The notes beneath the pieces are model-generated. The model saw only the letters and a program-made list of their open reading frames with translations. It did not search any database and was not told the origin of the DNA. Shown here piece by piece: positions 1 to 10,680 of a DNA stretch of 64,000 nucleotides. Made by a program: the position numbers and the translations under genes. The stretch lies in assembly GCF_030052815.1 (NCBI RefSeq), contig NC_079498.1, forward strand, positions 70,976,992-71,040,991. The letters are read 5' to 3'. Numbering within the stretch: the stretch's first letter is position 1; every line of letters starts with the position of its first letter. The DNA comes from Hevea brasiliensis. Its lineage: Eukaryota; Streptophyta; Magnoliopsida; Malpighiales; Euphorbiaceae.

Positions 1-2
1 TC

Positions 3-422
3 AACATTCCCTTCACTGAAGCACTCTCTCAGATGCCATCCTACACCAAATTCCTTAAGGAAATTCTATCAAAGAAAAGAAAGCTGAAAGACTATGAGAT
101 TGTTGCTTTAACAAAGGAATGCTGCGCCATATTGCAAAACAAACTACCTCCAAAGATTAAGGATCCAGGAAGCTTCTCCATACCTTGTCTCATTGGTGAC
201 AAGAAAATAGACAAGGCCCTCTGCGACCTTGGGGCAAGTGTGAGTTTAATGCCTCTATCAATATGCCAAAAGCTAAAAGTCGAAGAACTAAAACCCATAA
301 CAATTTCTTTGCAATTGGCTGACTGGTCTGTTAAATATCCTGTGGGAATACTTGAGAACATTCCTATCAAGGTGGGCAAATTCTTTATTCCAGTTGATTT
401 TGTTGTCCTTGAGATGGAATAG
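3..422 (+). pseudogene. ATH-1 aspartic protease (retropepsin) region, 5'-incomplete
   Basis: The open frame continues in from the left edge; the first Met in the window, at 33, is internal. The protein shows the retropepsin-type motif ALCDLGASVSLMP, where Asp-Leu-Gly-Ala replaces the usual Asp-Thr/Ser-Gly-Ala, as is common in Athila/Tat proteases. The active enzyme would cut the Gag-Pol polyprotein inside the virus-like particle. The frame ends at a TAG (420-422) inside the conserved domain; a second in-frame stop (TAA, 429) follows and the homologous reading continues beyond it, so these are nonsense mutations and not a natural end. Confidence 0.85.
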
Positions 423-1011
423 GATGTTTAAATCCCTATCATCTTAGGAAGACCTTTCTTGGCAACCGCCAGAGCAATCATAGACGTAAAAAATGAGTGA
501 CTAACTCTCAAGGTAGGGGATGAAGAAGTGCAATTCAACTTGTTTGACACAATGAAGCACAAATTCGAACCTGATAAATGCCTTAGAGTTGACAAGCAAG
601 TTGAGGAAGAATTTCATAAGACCCATCCTAAAGATCCCCTTGAAGCATGCATTATGCACAGCCACACAGCGAATGATGAGAACACAAAAATAGCAGCTTG
701 TGCACAACATTTAGCAGCTCATCCACTCCTACCCCTGGCTCAAGCTTTCAAGGTAGAGGAGCTGAAGGAGGAAAAAACTAAAAGCAATCTGGAGAAAATT
801 TTTGAATAGGTAAAACTCAAACCTCTCCCCTCTATGCTAAGGTACGCATTCCTGAACTCAAATTCTGAATATCCTATTATTATTAATGCCAATCTATCTG
901 AAATAGAAGAGGAAAAATTGCTAAGAGTGCTTAGGACACATAGCAAGAGTATAGGGTATAAAATAGAAGACCTAAAAGGGATTCATCTTTCCATTTGCAT
1001 GCATAGGATAC
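423..1011 (+). pseudogene. ATH-1 protease C-terminus and protease-RT linker, broken
   Basis: This continues the same reading frame as the protease. In-frame stops lie at 429, 498 and 807. The open pieces 528-806 and 834-1010 are in one frame with each other and with 3-419, so no frameshift is needed. The first part matches the post-protease stretch with an IILGRPFLATARA-type motif. The last part (LKGIHLSICMHR) is the conserved block just before the Athila RT. The 1011/1012 boundary is the COP-1 insertion point. Confidence 0.8.
1007..1011 (+). repeat. Left target-site duplication of COP-1 (GATAC)
   Basis: The five bases before the COP-1 5' LTR are GATAC. The five after its 3' LTR (38620-38624) are TATAC, a 4/5 match. 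A 5-bp duplication is usual for integrase-mediated insertion, and the single difference fits an old insertion. Confidence 0.7.
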
Positions 1012-3157
1012 TGTTAGTAGTATGCCCTAGAGCATATCATTTATTATGTATCTTGTACATGTTTTATTAATAAAAAAGGCAATTTCACTTTTTCATTTAC
1101 ATAATATATTTATGTGTAATAGAAAAGGTCCATTGATATTTTGTTAGAAATTCTATTCTTAAGTTGTTAAGAATATGAGTGAGTATTTTTAGGACAAAGT
1201 ATCATAAATTGGTTCACAACTGAGGATACTTCACAATAAGGACATGACTTATCCAGAAAGATTGTAATCATGTTTGTTCTCAAGTTATTTATATGAGATG
1301 TAAATAGATGAAATGGCTAGTCTCATGCCATATAACAATCATGATAGGCACTTATGCATGATAAGTAGGTTGTACCAGTGACACTTATGACAAGCACGTG
1401 GAGTTTACTCTTGTCAATGCATTATCATAAATCATATTAAAGCATATAATCTTTAGACATGAGATAGCAAAATTATTTTATATACAGATGGTTTGAGTTT
1501 GATACTACTTTCATACTTGTACTGTGTATAGGTATATGGGCATGTGTTGGCTCCTACCAGTTATATATGGAGATAGGTGTTGATTAAGATGGAATCTATT
1601 ACCCTAAGTAAATAAGGATAAAATCCTATGCCCTAAGTAAATAGGGATAAAATCTAATGTTCATTTAATTATTCTTGATGTTTCAAGTTCCTGACCAGGA
1701 TAGACAATCTTTTTAATGAACATTTAATTAGAAAAGAGTTTTTGATGAGAAAATCTTTTTAATCAAGAACTGGAATTAATAGAAAACTTAGTATTCATAG
1801 CAAATGGAGTTTGACATTAACCATGGCTCCAGCTAGAATTGGGATTTTGTAATAGAGAGATTCTAGTGCATGGTAACATATGATTATAGGTTCATTTAAG
1901 GTATTCCTTATTACTGATTGGGTGGCCATGGCATGCTATGCTAGGTGTTAACTATGGTCTATGAGGTGCCTAAAATGATTTAGAGAAATCATTTATGGTA
2001 AGAAAAATTCTGATGATATTAAGAGTTGATATTATATCTCATTACCAATTAGTGATGAGCTTAGTGAGTCACACACATGCACAAGTAATCACTAAGTTAA
2101 ATGTGATTTAATTGATTAATTAAAGAGTTTAATTGATTAATTAAATAGGTTTGGTTTACAATTAGATTGCAAAGTCCCTAGCATGGCTTAAAACCAAATC
2201 TAGGTTATTGGATGTATAGTATAAGTTAAATTTATATTTAGAGTATTTAAATATGAATTTAATTATGAGAAATTAATTAATAGAGATTAATTAATTAATT
2301 TATATTTGATATAAATTGATTAGAAGATGAGAAACGATTATTTTGGGTTGAGAACTCAAAATTAAAACAAAAGGGTAATTTGGTTATTTCACAAGGTGAC
2401 ACGTGGCACCATGAGATGGTAACACATGGCACCATATAAGTTTGCCATTTGTCTTCCTATCATGCAAGGTGATCAAAATCAAGATTAAATCTAGCTTTGA
2501 TACTTGGCTTAATGCGATTAGGTCAATTAAAATTAAGATACAATCAAGTGATGATATGTGGCAAGGGTTTTAAGTGATGACCTAATTATAAAAAGAAAAA
2601 GAAAGAAAAATAAATACATTCTTTTATTCTCCAATTGGTGCCACCACCTATAGTTCTCTCCTCTCCTCATCTTCTTCTCTCATCAATTCAAAGAGAATTG
2701 CCCAAATTCTTTTGAATTAAAATTGCTAGAAATTGTTTCTAGTGTCCTATACACATCTACAACCTCTCTAAAGGCAAATCCCTAATTTCTAATTGGTTGG
2801 TAACGCTTGAGAAGCTGGTTTAGGGGCTGCCATTGGTGATCTTAGTGTGGACAAGTTAGAGGGACAACTGTTAGGGTCCTAGGTGCTTCACAAAGGTACC
2901 AATTGCATCTACAGTGCATCAAAAGGTTAGTGCACATATTATTCTTTTAATCTAGCGTTCTAATGAATTAATTTGTTAATTCAAAAATCTTAAATGGCAA
3001 ACATAGATCCTAATACATATTAAAAGTATTTTAATATGTAATTGAACATTGAAATCAACTAGGCATATAATGGATGTGGCATGATGCATAAAACCCTAGA
3101 AGAAAAATTTTGTATTCAATGTTCTAATCTGTCAATTTACATGCCTCTGCTCCTACA
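1012..3157 (+). repeat. COP-1 5' LTR
   Basis: It starts TGTTAGTAGTATGCCC and ends CTCCTACA, giving the canonical TG...CA ends, about 2.1 kb. It is collinear with the LTR at 36838-38619 apart from two indels: a 29-bp tandem duplication here (1602-1630 and 1631-1659), and about 340 bp (1671-2010) present here but missing from the 3' copy. A TATA-like ATTATAAAAAG lies near 2584. A bZIP-type TGACACGTGGCA lies near 2397. No gene is seen inside. Confidence 0.92.
1602..1659 (+). repeat. 29-bp tandem duplication in COP-1 5' LTR
   Basis: Two adjacent near-identical 29-bp units begin CCCTAAGTAAATA (1602-1630 and 1631-1659). The 3' LTR at 36838 has a single unit, so the duplication arose in this copy or was lost in the other. 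Confidence 0.8.
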
Positions 3158-4148
3158 ATTGGTATCAAAGCCACTATATTTGCCATTTAGATTGTTTAAT
3201 ATCTGATTTAATTGTGTGATTTGATCAAAAGTTGATTGATTCATTGCTATTTGGACCAACAATGTGGCGGCAAGATGAAGAGCACCATTGGTGTGCATTG
3301 TTTGGTTCATTCAACCATGCACATGGTTTTTGGGCTTGAGTGTGGGCTTGGTTTCAAGGCCCATAATTAGGCCCATGACTAATTAAAATGTTTAATTAGG
3401 AGTTTTAATCACATAATTAAATTTTAGTTCATTTGTTTAAATGAGATTCAAATATGAATTTTTAAATTTGTTTGAATGAGATTCAAATATGAATTTTTTA
3501 AATTTGTTTGAATGAGATTCAAATCTGAATTTTTAAATTTGTTTGAATGAGATTCAAATATGAACTTTTAAGTTGAATATGAGATATTCAATTTAATTTT
3601 TAGCATGTATATTTTATTTAATTGTTAAATTTTAATATGCATGATGGATGATCATGGACAATAAAAGACCAATGTGATTGGATTTATTTCTTTTATTTTT
3701 TTTTGGCTTGTAAATTAATTAATTTTTTTTTGGTGGCATGTATAATAAAGGTTGTAATAATTTTTTATTGTAATTTCATTTATTTGAGGACTTTAAAGTC
3801 CATGTTCTTGTAAATTTGCCTTGGTATGAAAGGATTACAATGTAATGGATTGAAAGAAGATCAAGGAGGTCAAGACCATTGGTAGGACCAGTGGGAGGAG
3901 TTCAAGATCAAGAGTTGATTTTGTACTCCTTCAGCAAATCTTGTAAAATGAATTAATGAAATGCACCTAAGAATCCCCTGATTCAATTCTTGGTGGCTCA
4001 GAGTTGAATCCCTTAGAAAGTCCACAATCATACCATATTTATTGTTTATTAATGCATGCATGAGATGTATGGGAATGTATGCCAGTATATGACATATGCA
4101 TGCAAATTGGATAATGTGCAAAGTGAGACTATAATAGTAATTAAGCCG
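3158..4148 (+). other. COP-1 5' leader, first part, with tandem repeats
   Basis: Untranslated leader between the PBS and the COP-2 insertion. It holds four copies (about 3445-3580) of a unit of about 35 bp built on GATTCAAATATGAATTTTTAAA. It resumes at 21994. No coding region is supported here. Confidence 0.8.
3160..3172 (+). other. COP-1 primer-binding site (initiator tRNA-Met type)
   Basis: TGGTATCAAAGCC lies two bases downstream of the 5' LTR end. It matches the plant retrotransposon PBS complementary to the 3' end of initiator tRNA-Met (TGGTATCAGAGCC) except for one G-to-A change. It would prime minus-strand cDNA synthesis. Confidence 0.85.
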
Positions 4149-4153
4149 ACCAC
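4149..4153 (+). repeat. Left TSD of COP-2 (ACCAC)
   Basis: ACCAC here is repeated exactly at 21989-21993, flanking COP-2 inside the leader of COP-1. Leader sequence homologous to COP-3 continues across the two sites. Confidence 0.93.
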
Positions 4154-6243
4154 TGAAAGAACGGAAGCGTGAAAAACACAAGTTTATACCATTGAATTCA
4201 AAAATTTTCACCTAGGGTCACATGCATCATGCAAGATTTATTTTTATCTATTTGATTTCAATGATAAACAACATATTAAAACTCTTTTAATATGTTTTTG
4301 GATCTGTAATTGCCATTTAAGATTTTAAAATTAATCAGATTAATTTTAGAACCCTAAATTAAATCAAGAACGATTACACTAACCTCTTGATGCACTGCAG
4401 CGTGTCTGCACCTTTGAGATTTGTCTTCAAGACACCAGATGTTGTCCCTCTAGCTTGTCCACACCAAGAACACCTATGGCAGCCCTTGAATAGCTTCTAA
4501 AGCCTTTTCTATTAATTAGAAATTCAAGTTTTGCCTTTTAAGAGATTAGAGATGTAAACAGGACACTAGAAATAATTTCTAGTGTTCTTAATTAATCACT
4601 TTGAATTGATAAGAGATGAAGAAGAATAGATGGAGAACCTCAAAATGGTGTGACAAAGGAGAGGAGTGGCTGCTGGTTGTTTTTCTTTTCCATAACAACA
4701 CTTATATAGCTAGGTTAACTCATTAAACCCTTGCCACATGTTACCCTTTGATTAGCTCTAGGTTTAAGTGACCCAATCACATTGTGCCAAGTGTTAAACC
4801 TATATTTAATCTTGATTTTAATCATCTTACATGATTAAAAAAACATTTGGCAAGCTTATGTGTAATCCCACGTGTCACCATCTCATGGTGCCACGTGTCA
4901 CACGGTGAAATGACCAAAATGCCCCTGTGTCTTAATTTTGAGTTCTTAACCCAAAATAATTATTTTTCTTCTTCTAATTTATATCAAATATAAATTAATT
5001 AATTAATCTCTATTAATTAATTTCTCATTAATTAAATTCATATTTAAACACTTTAAATATAAATTTAACTTATACTATACATCCAATAATCTAGATTTGG
5101 TTTCAAGTCATGCTAGGGACTTTGCAATTTAATTGCAAACCAAACCTATTTAATTAATCAATTAAACTCTTTAATTAATTAATTAAATCATATTTAAATA
5201 GGTGATAACTTGTGTATGTGTGTGACTTACTAGGCTCATCACTAATTGGCAATGACAAATGATATCAACTCTTAATATCATTAGAACTCTTTCTTACCAT
5301 AAATGATTTCTCTAAATCATTTTATGAACCTCATAGACCATGGTTAACAACTAGCATAGCATGCCATGGCCACCCAATTAGTAATAAGGTTTACCTCAAA
5401 TGAACCTATAATCATATGTTACCATGCACTAGAATCTCTCTGTTACAAAATCCCGACTCAAGCTGGAGTCATGGTTTATGTCAAACTCCATTTACTATGA
5501 ATATTATGTTCTCCTTTAATTTCAGTTCTTGATTAAAAAGATTTTCTCATTAGAAACTCTTTTCTGAATAAATCTATCTGTCCTGGCCAGGAACTTAAAA
5601 CATCAAGAACAATTAAATGAACATAGGATTTTATCTCTATTTACTTAGAGGAACAGATTCCATCTTGATCAACACCTACCTCCATATATAACTAACAGGA
5701 GCCAACAGATGCCCATATACCCATACACAGTACAAGTATGAAAGCCGTATCAAACTCAAACTACCTATATACAAGATAACTGTGCTATCTTAGGTCTAAA
5801 GATTATATGCACTTATATGATTTATGACAAAACATTGACAAGAGTAAACTCCATGTGCTTGTCATAAGTGTCACTGGTTCGGCCTACTTATCATTTATAA
5901 GTGCCTATCATGTTTGTCATATGGCATGAGACTCACCATTCCATCTTATTTATATCTCATATAAATATCTTGGGAACAAACATGAATACAATCTTTCTGG
6001 ATAAGTCATGTCCTTATTAATGAAGTATCCTCGATTGTGAACCTATTTATGATACTTTGTACTAGAAATACTGTCACTCATATTCTTAACAACTTAAGAA
6101 TAGAATTTCTAACAAAATATGAATAGACCTTTTCTATTACACATAAATATCTTATGTAAATGAAAAAGTGGAAATGTCTTTTATTAATAAAAATATGTAC
6201 AAGATACATACTAAATGATATGCTCTAGGGCATACTACTAACA
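4154..6243 (-). repeat. COP-2 3' LTR
   Basis: On the minus strand it runs from TGTTAGTAGTATGCCC (6243) to CGTTCTTTCA (4154), 2,090 bp. A TATA box, CTATATAAG, is on the minus strand at 4709-4701. Upstream of it lie bzip-type TGACACGTGGCA (4900-4889) and related TGGCA motifs (near 4796 and 4743). It is closely similar to the 19882-21988 copy. No gene is seen. Confidence 0.93.
4701..4709 (-). promoter_or_regulatory. TATA box of COP-2 3' LTR
   Basis: CTATATAAG lies on the minus strand, in the LTR position expected for the retrotransposon promoter. The same site is TATATAAG in the COP-2 5' LTR (20453-20445) but TATTTAAG in COP-3 and COP-4. Promoter function is inferred from motif and position only. 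Confidence 0.55.
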
Positions 6244-6256
6244 ATCTCCCACTAGC
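6244..6256 (-). other. COP-2 polypurine tract
   Basis: On the minus strand the stretch TGCTAGTGGGAGAT lies directly before the 3' LTR. The same stretch precedes the 3' LTR of COP-1 (36824-36837) and COP-4 (47138 on). It would prime plus-strand DNA synthesis. Confidence 0.7.
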
Positions 6257-6257
6257 A

Positions 6258-7945
6258 CTAGAGCCATTCATTACAATATCTTAGACCTATCTTCTCAAGA
6301 TGTCAGTCTAACTGAGTCTGTGACATAGGCTTAGTGAATGGATCAGCTGGATTTTCAGCTGATGCTATTTTCTGCATAGCTATATCGCCTTGCCCAACTA
6401 TTTCTCTGATAATGTGGTAGCGCCTTTCTATGTGTTTGGATTTTTTGGTGAGACCTTGGTTCCTTAGCCTGTATGACTGCTCCATTATTGTCACAGTGTA
6501 GTGGAACTATTGAATCAATGGAAGGAACTACTATAAGTTCTATCACGAACATATTTATCCAAACAGCTTCCTTTGCAGCATCTGATGCAGCAATATACTC
6601 AGCCTCTGTAGTGGAATCTGCAGTCGTGCTCTGTTTGGAACTCTTCCAACTGACTGCACCTCCATTACAAATGAACACATATCCAAAGGTAGACTTTCTA
6701 TCATCGATATCTAATTGGAAATCAGAATCAGTATAACCATCCAATTGCAAGTCTCTACCTCCACAAATCAATAATAAATCCTTAGTTCTTCTCAAGTACT
6801 TAAGGATATTCTTGACAGCTACCCAGTGTTCCAAACCTAGATTGGATTGATATCTACTAGTCAAACTAACAGCATATGCGATATCCGGCCTAGTACACAA
6901 CATTGCATACATTAAACTTCCAATAGCCAAAGCATATGGAATCCTGACCATCTTATCTCTTTCTTCAGGTGTCTTTAGAGACATCTCTTTAGAAAGATGG
7001 ATACCATGTCTCACTAGTAACAATCCTCTATTGGAATCAAGCATGTTAAACCTCTTTAACACCTTTTTCAAGTATAGACTTTGGGATAAACCAATTATTC
7101 TTTTCACTCTATCTCTATAGATGCGAATCCCAAGAATATAGGTTGCCTCCCCTAAGTCTTTCATGGAGAATGTATTTGACAACCATATCTTTACAGTTGT
7201 CAACATACCTGTGTCATTACCCATCAACAGTATCTCATCCACATATAAGGCAAGGAAGGTGATAGCACTGTCACTAACCTTCTTATATACACATGGCTCA
7301 TCCTCATTTTTGAGAAAACCAAAGGATTTAATGGCTTCATCAAAACGGATGTTCCAACTCCTTGAAGCTTGCTTCAACCCATAAATGGATCGCTTTAGTT
7401 TGCATACCTTGGAACCATCTTGGGATTCAAAACCCCTAGGTTGTTCCATAAAAATGTTTTCTTCAATGTATCCATTAAGAAAAGCTGTTTTGACATCCAT
7501 CTGCCAATTCTCATAATCATAGTATGCAGGTATTGCTAATAAATTCCTAATTGATTTGAGCATGGCAACAGGCGAGAAAGTCTCCTCATAGTCGATTCCT
7601 TGCCTTTGGCGAAACCCTTTCGCTACTAGCCTTGCCTTATAGGTCTCTACTTTTCCATCAGAATCAATTTTCTTCTTGAAAACCCATTTGTTCCCTATAA
7701 GTATAATACCTTCAGGTGGATCAACAAGATCCCAAACTTGATTCCTATACATGGAATCAATCTCGGATTTCATAGCATCAATCCATTTTGAAGAGTCTAT
7801 ATCTGATATAGCTTCTTCATAGGTAAGTGGATCATCTCCATGATCTATTTCTTCATGAGTAGACAACTCTTGTTCTTCTTCATGAAGAAAACCATATCTC
7901 ACCGGTGGGTGAAATACCCTGGTTGTTATATGAGGAACAGCTGTA
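6258..7945 (-). pseudogene. COP-2 pol, C-terminal part: reverse transcriptase and RNase H
   Basis: The main open frame runs from 7902 down to about 6440. It carries the copia RT from the WIDAMKSEIDSMY block through VKTAFLNG, YGLKQ and the active-site box, then RNase H (DDRKST, STTEAEYIA, HCDNNGA). The active-site box reads YVDE, not YVDD (codon 7236-7234, GAG), which should impair the second metal-binding Asp. A 1-bp insertion in an A-run near 6450 shifts the frame before the conserved RNase H tail, which continues in another frame (6494-6303) and ends early where a Gln codon has become TGA. COP-3 separates this part from the integrase end at 15840. Confidence 0.9.
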
Positions 7946-7950
7946 GATGT
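7946..7950 (+). repeat. Left TSD of COP-3 (GATGT)
   Basis: GATGT here and at 15835-15839 flank COP-3 exactly. Joining the two flanks restores COP-2 sequence homologous to the COP-3 and COP-4 pol. Confidence 0.95.
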
Positions 7951-9296
7951 TGTTAGTAGTATGCCCTAGAGCACATCATTTAGTATGTATCTTGTACATA
8001 TTTTTATTAATAAAAGGCATTTTCACTTTTCCGTTTACATAATATATTTATGTGTAATAGAAAAGGTCCATTGATATTTTGTTAGAAATATTATTCTTAA
8101 GTTGTTAAGAATATGAGTGACAATATTTCTAGCACGAAGTATCATAAATAGGTTCACAATCGAGGATACTTCATAATAAGGACATGACTTATCCAGAAAG
8201 ATTGTATTCATGTTTGTTCTCAAGTTATTTATATGAGATATAAATAAGATGGAATGGTGAGTCTCATGCTATATATCAAACATAATAGGCACTTACAAAT
8301 GATAAGTAGGCCGAACCAGTGACACTTATGACAAGCACATGGAGTTTACTCTTGTCAATGTTTTGTCATAAATCATATCAGTGCATATAATCTTTAGACC
8401 TGAGATAGCACAGTTATCTTGTATATAGGTAGTTTGAGTTTGATACTGCTTTCATACTTGTACTGTGTATGGGTATATGGGCATGTGTTGGCTCCTACTA
8501 GTTATATATGGAGGTAGGTGTTGATCAAGATGGAATCTGTTCCTCTAAGTAAATAGAGATAAAATCCTATGTTCATTTAATTGTTCTTGATGTTTCAAGT
8601 TCCTGGCCAGGACAGATAGATTTATTCAGAAAAGAGTTTCTGATGAGAAAATCTTTTTAATCAAGAACTGGAATTAAAAGAGAACATAATATTCATAGCA
8701 AATGGAGTTTGACATAAACCATGACTCCAGCTTGAGTTGGGATTTTGTAACAGAGAGATTCTAGTGCATGGTAACATATGATTATAGGTTCATTTAAGGT
8801 AAACCTTATTACTAATTGGGTGGCCATGGCATGCTATGCTAGGTGTTAACCATGGTCTATGAGGTTCATAAAATGATTTAGAGAAATCATTTATGGTAAG
8901 AAAGAGTTCTGATGGTATTAAGAGTTGATATCATGTCTCATTGCCAATTAGTGATGAGCCTAGTAAGTCACACACATACACAAGTTATCACCTAATTAAA
9001 TATGATTTAATTAATTAATTAAAGAGTTTAATTGATTAATTAAATAGGTTTGGTTTGCAATTAGTTTGCAAAGTCCCTAGCATGACTTGAAACCAAATCT
9101 AGATTATTGGATGTATAATATAAGTTAAATTTATATTTAAAGTGTTTAAATATGAATTTAATTAATGAGAAACTAATTAATAGAGATTAATTAATTAATT
9201 TATATTTGATATAAATTAATTAGAAGAAGAAAAATAATTATTTTGGGTTGAGAACTCAAAATTAAGACACAGGGGCATCTTGGTAATTTTGCAGTG

Positions 9297-9464
9297 TGAC
9301 ACGTGGCACTATGAGATGGTGACACATGGCATAACACATAAGCTTGCCAAATGTTTTTCAATCATGTAAGATTATTAAAATCAAGATTACATATAGGTTT
9401 GACACTTGGCACAATGTGATTGGGTCACTTAAACCTAGAGTTAATCAAAGGGTGACATGTGGCA
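9297..9464 (+). promoter_or_regulatory. Array of four TGACAC-TGGCA motifs upstream of the LTR TATA-like site
   Basis: TGACACGTGGCA (9297-9308), TGACACATGGCA (9320-9331), TGACACTTGGCA (9400-9411) and TGACATGTGGCA (9453-9464). The first holds the ACGTG core bound by plant bZIP/ABRE-type factors; the others vary at the centre. Equivalent motifs occur at matching places in the other copia LTRs. A regulatory role is inferred. Confidence 0.5.
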
Positions 9465-9486
9465 AGGGTTTAATGTGTTAACCTAG

Positions 9487-9495
9487 CTATTTAAG
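9487..9495 (+). promoter_or_regulatory. TATA-like site of COP-3 5' LTR
   Basis: CTATTTAAG lies at the position where COP-2 has CTATATAAG. COP-4 shares the TATTTAAG form (53282-53274, minus strand). This may be a weakened core promoter. Confidence 0.45.
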
Positions 9496-10059
9496 TGTTG
9501 TTATGAGAAAATAAAATACAACCAGCAGCCACACTCCTTGGTCACGCCATTTTGCAGCCCTCCCTCTATTCTTCTTCATCTCTCATCAATTCAAAGAGAT
9601 TAGCCATCAATCTCTTGAATTAAGAACACTAGAAATTGTTTCTAGTGTCCTGTTTACATCTCTAATCTCTTAAAAGGCAGAACTTGAATTTCTAATTAAT
9701 AGAAAAGGCTTTAGAAGCTGTTCAAGGGCTGCCATATCTGTTCTTGGTGTGGACAAGCTAGAGGGACAAGATCTGGTGTCCTGAAGACGAATCTCAAAGG
9801 CGCAGACACGCTGCAGTGTATCAAGAGGTTAGTGTAATCGTTCTTGATTTAATCTAGGGTTCTAAAATTAATCTGATTAATTTTAAAATCTTAATTGGCA
9901 AATACAGATCCAAAAACATATTAAAAGAGTTTTAATATGTTGTTTATCATTGAAATCAAATAGATAAAAATAAATCTTGCATGATGCATGTGACCCTAGG
10001 TGAAAATTTTTGAATTCAATGGTATAAACTTGTGTTTTTCACTCTTCCGTTCCTTCAAT

Positions 10060-10072
10060 TGGTATCAGAGCC
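10060..10072 (+). other. COP-3 primer-binding site (initiator tRNA-Met)
   Basis: TGGTATCAGAGCC, two bases after the LTR, is the standard plant copia PBS with no mismatch to the usual form. Confidence 0.92.
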
Positions 10073-10319
10073 ACTATATTTGCCATTTAGATTGTTTATT
10101 ATATGATTTAATTGTGTGATTTGATCATGAGATGATTGATCCATTGCTGGTTGGATCAAGAGGTGTGGCGGCATGCTTGATGAACTCCAACATGGTGCGC
10201 ATGGCTTTGGAAGATCATGGTGCGCATGGCTGTTATTAAATTCTGCAATTGTTGCATGATGAAAGGTTCATCATATGACTAATTAAAATGTTTAATTAGG
10301 ATTTTTAATCACATAATTA

Positions 10320-10680
10320 AATTATGATTCAAATCAGAATTTTAAAAATTGTTTGAATGTGATTCAAATCTGAATTTTAAAAGTTGTTTGAATATGATTC
10401 AAATCTGAATTTTTAAAGTTGTTTGAATCATATTTAAATCTGATTTTTTAAAATTGATTGAATAAAATTCAGATTTGATTTTTTAAAAAATGTTTGAATG
10501 TGATTCAAATCTGATTTTTTAAAAAATGTTTGAATGTGATTCAAATCTGAATTTTTTAAGTTGTTTGAATGTGATTCAAATATGAATTTTTAAATTTGTT
10601 TGAATGAGATTCAAATCTGAATTTTTAAATTTATTTGAATCAATTCAAATATGGATTTTTAAGTTGAATATGAGATATTC
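10320..10680 (+). repeat. About ten tandem copies of a 35-bp unit in COP-3 leader
   Basis: Imperfect units of about 35-36 bp, each with GATTCAAATCTGA followed by a T/A run and TTGTTTGA. COP-2 also has about ten (19270-19620), COP-1 four (3445-3580) and COP-4 about four (52320-52450). Confidence 0.85.

Larger units (their letters stand above)
1..1011 (+). mobile_element. ATH-1 left part: Athila-like Ty3/gypsy retrotransposon, protease to start of RT
   Basis: This is the oldest layer of the window. It enters from the left edge inside the gag-protease region and runs through the protease and the protease-RT linker. It stops where COP-1 is inserted at 1012 and resumes at 38620 with the RT. The residues before the break (a Cys-Met-His-Arg motif) and after it belong to the same conserved stretch just upstream of RT in Athila elements. 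The frame is preserved once COP-1 and one copy of its 5-bp target duplication are discounted. Neither LTR of this element lies in the window. Confidence 0.9.
7951..10057 (+). repeat. COP-3 5' LTR
   Basis: 2,107 bp, from TGTTAGTAGTATGCCC to CGTTCCTTCA. It contains four TGACA(C/T)nTGGCA motifs (9297, 9320, 9400, 9453), then a TATA-like CTATTTAAG (9487-9495). It is the reverse-orientation counterpart of both COP-2 LTRs. No gene is seen; the short open frame near 8035-8223 is LTR sequence that recurs in every copy. Confidence 0.94.

Noticed and set aside
2101..2290. AT-rich inverted repeats (TTAATTAATTAA) as possible MITE or origin
   Set aside because: They are part of every copia LTR copy at the same place and lack their own target duplications.
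7163..7384. Open frames antisense to copia pol (also 6473-6736, 13016-13255, 16726-16965, 47366-47626, 49724-49963)
   Set aside because: They are complementary shadows of RT, RNase H and integrase and appear in each copy for that reason.
10320..10680. CRISPR-like array
   Set aside because: Units are imperfect, adjacent, AT-rich and have no unique spacers; they are a retrotransposon leader minisatellite.
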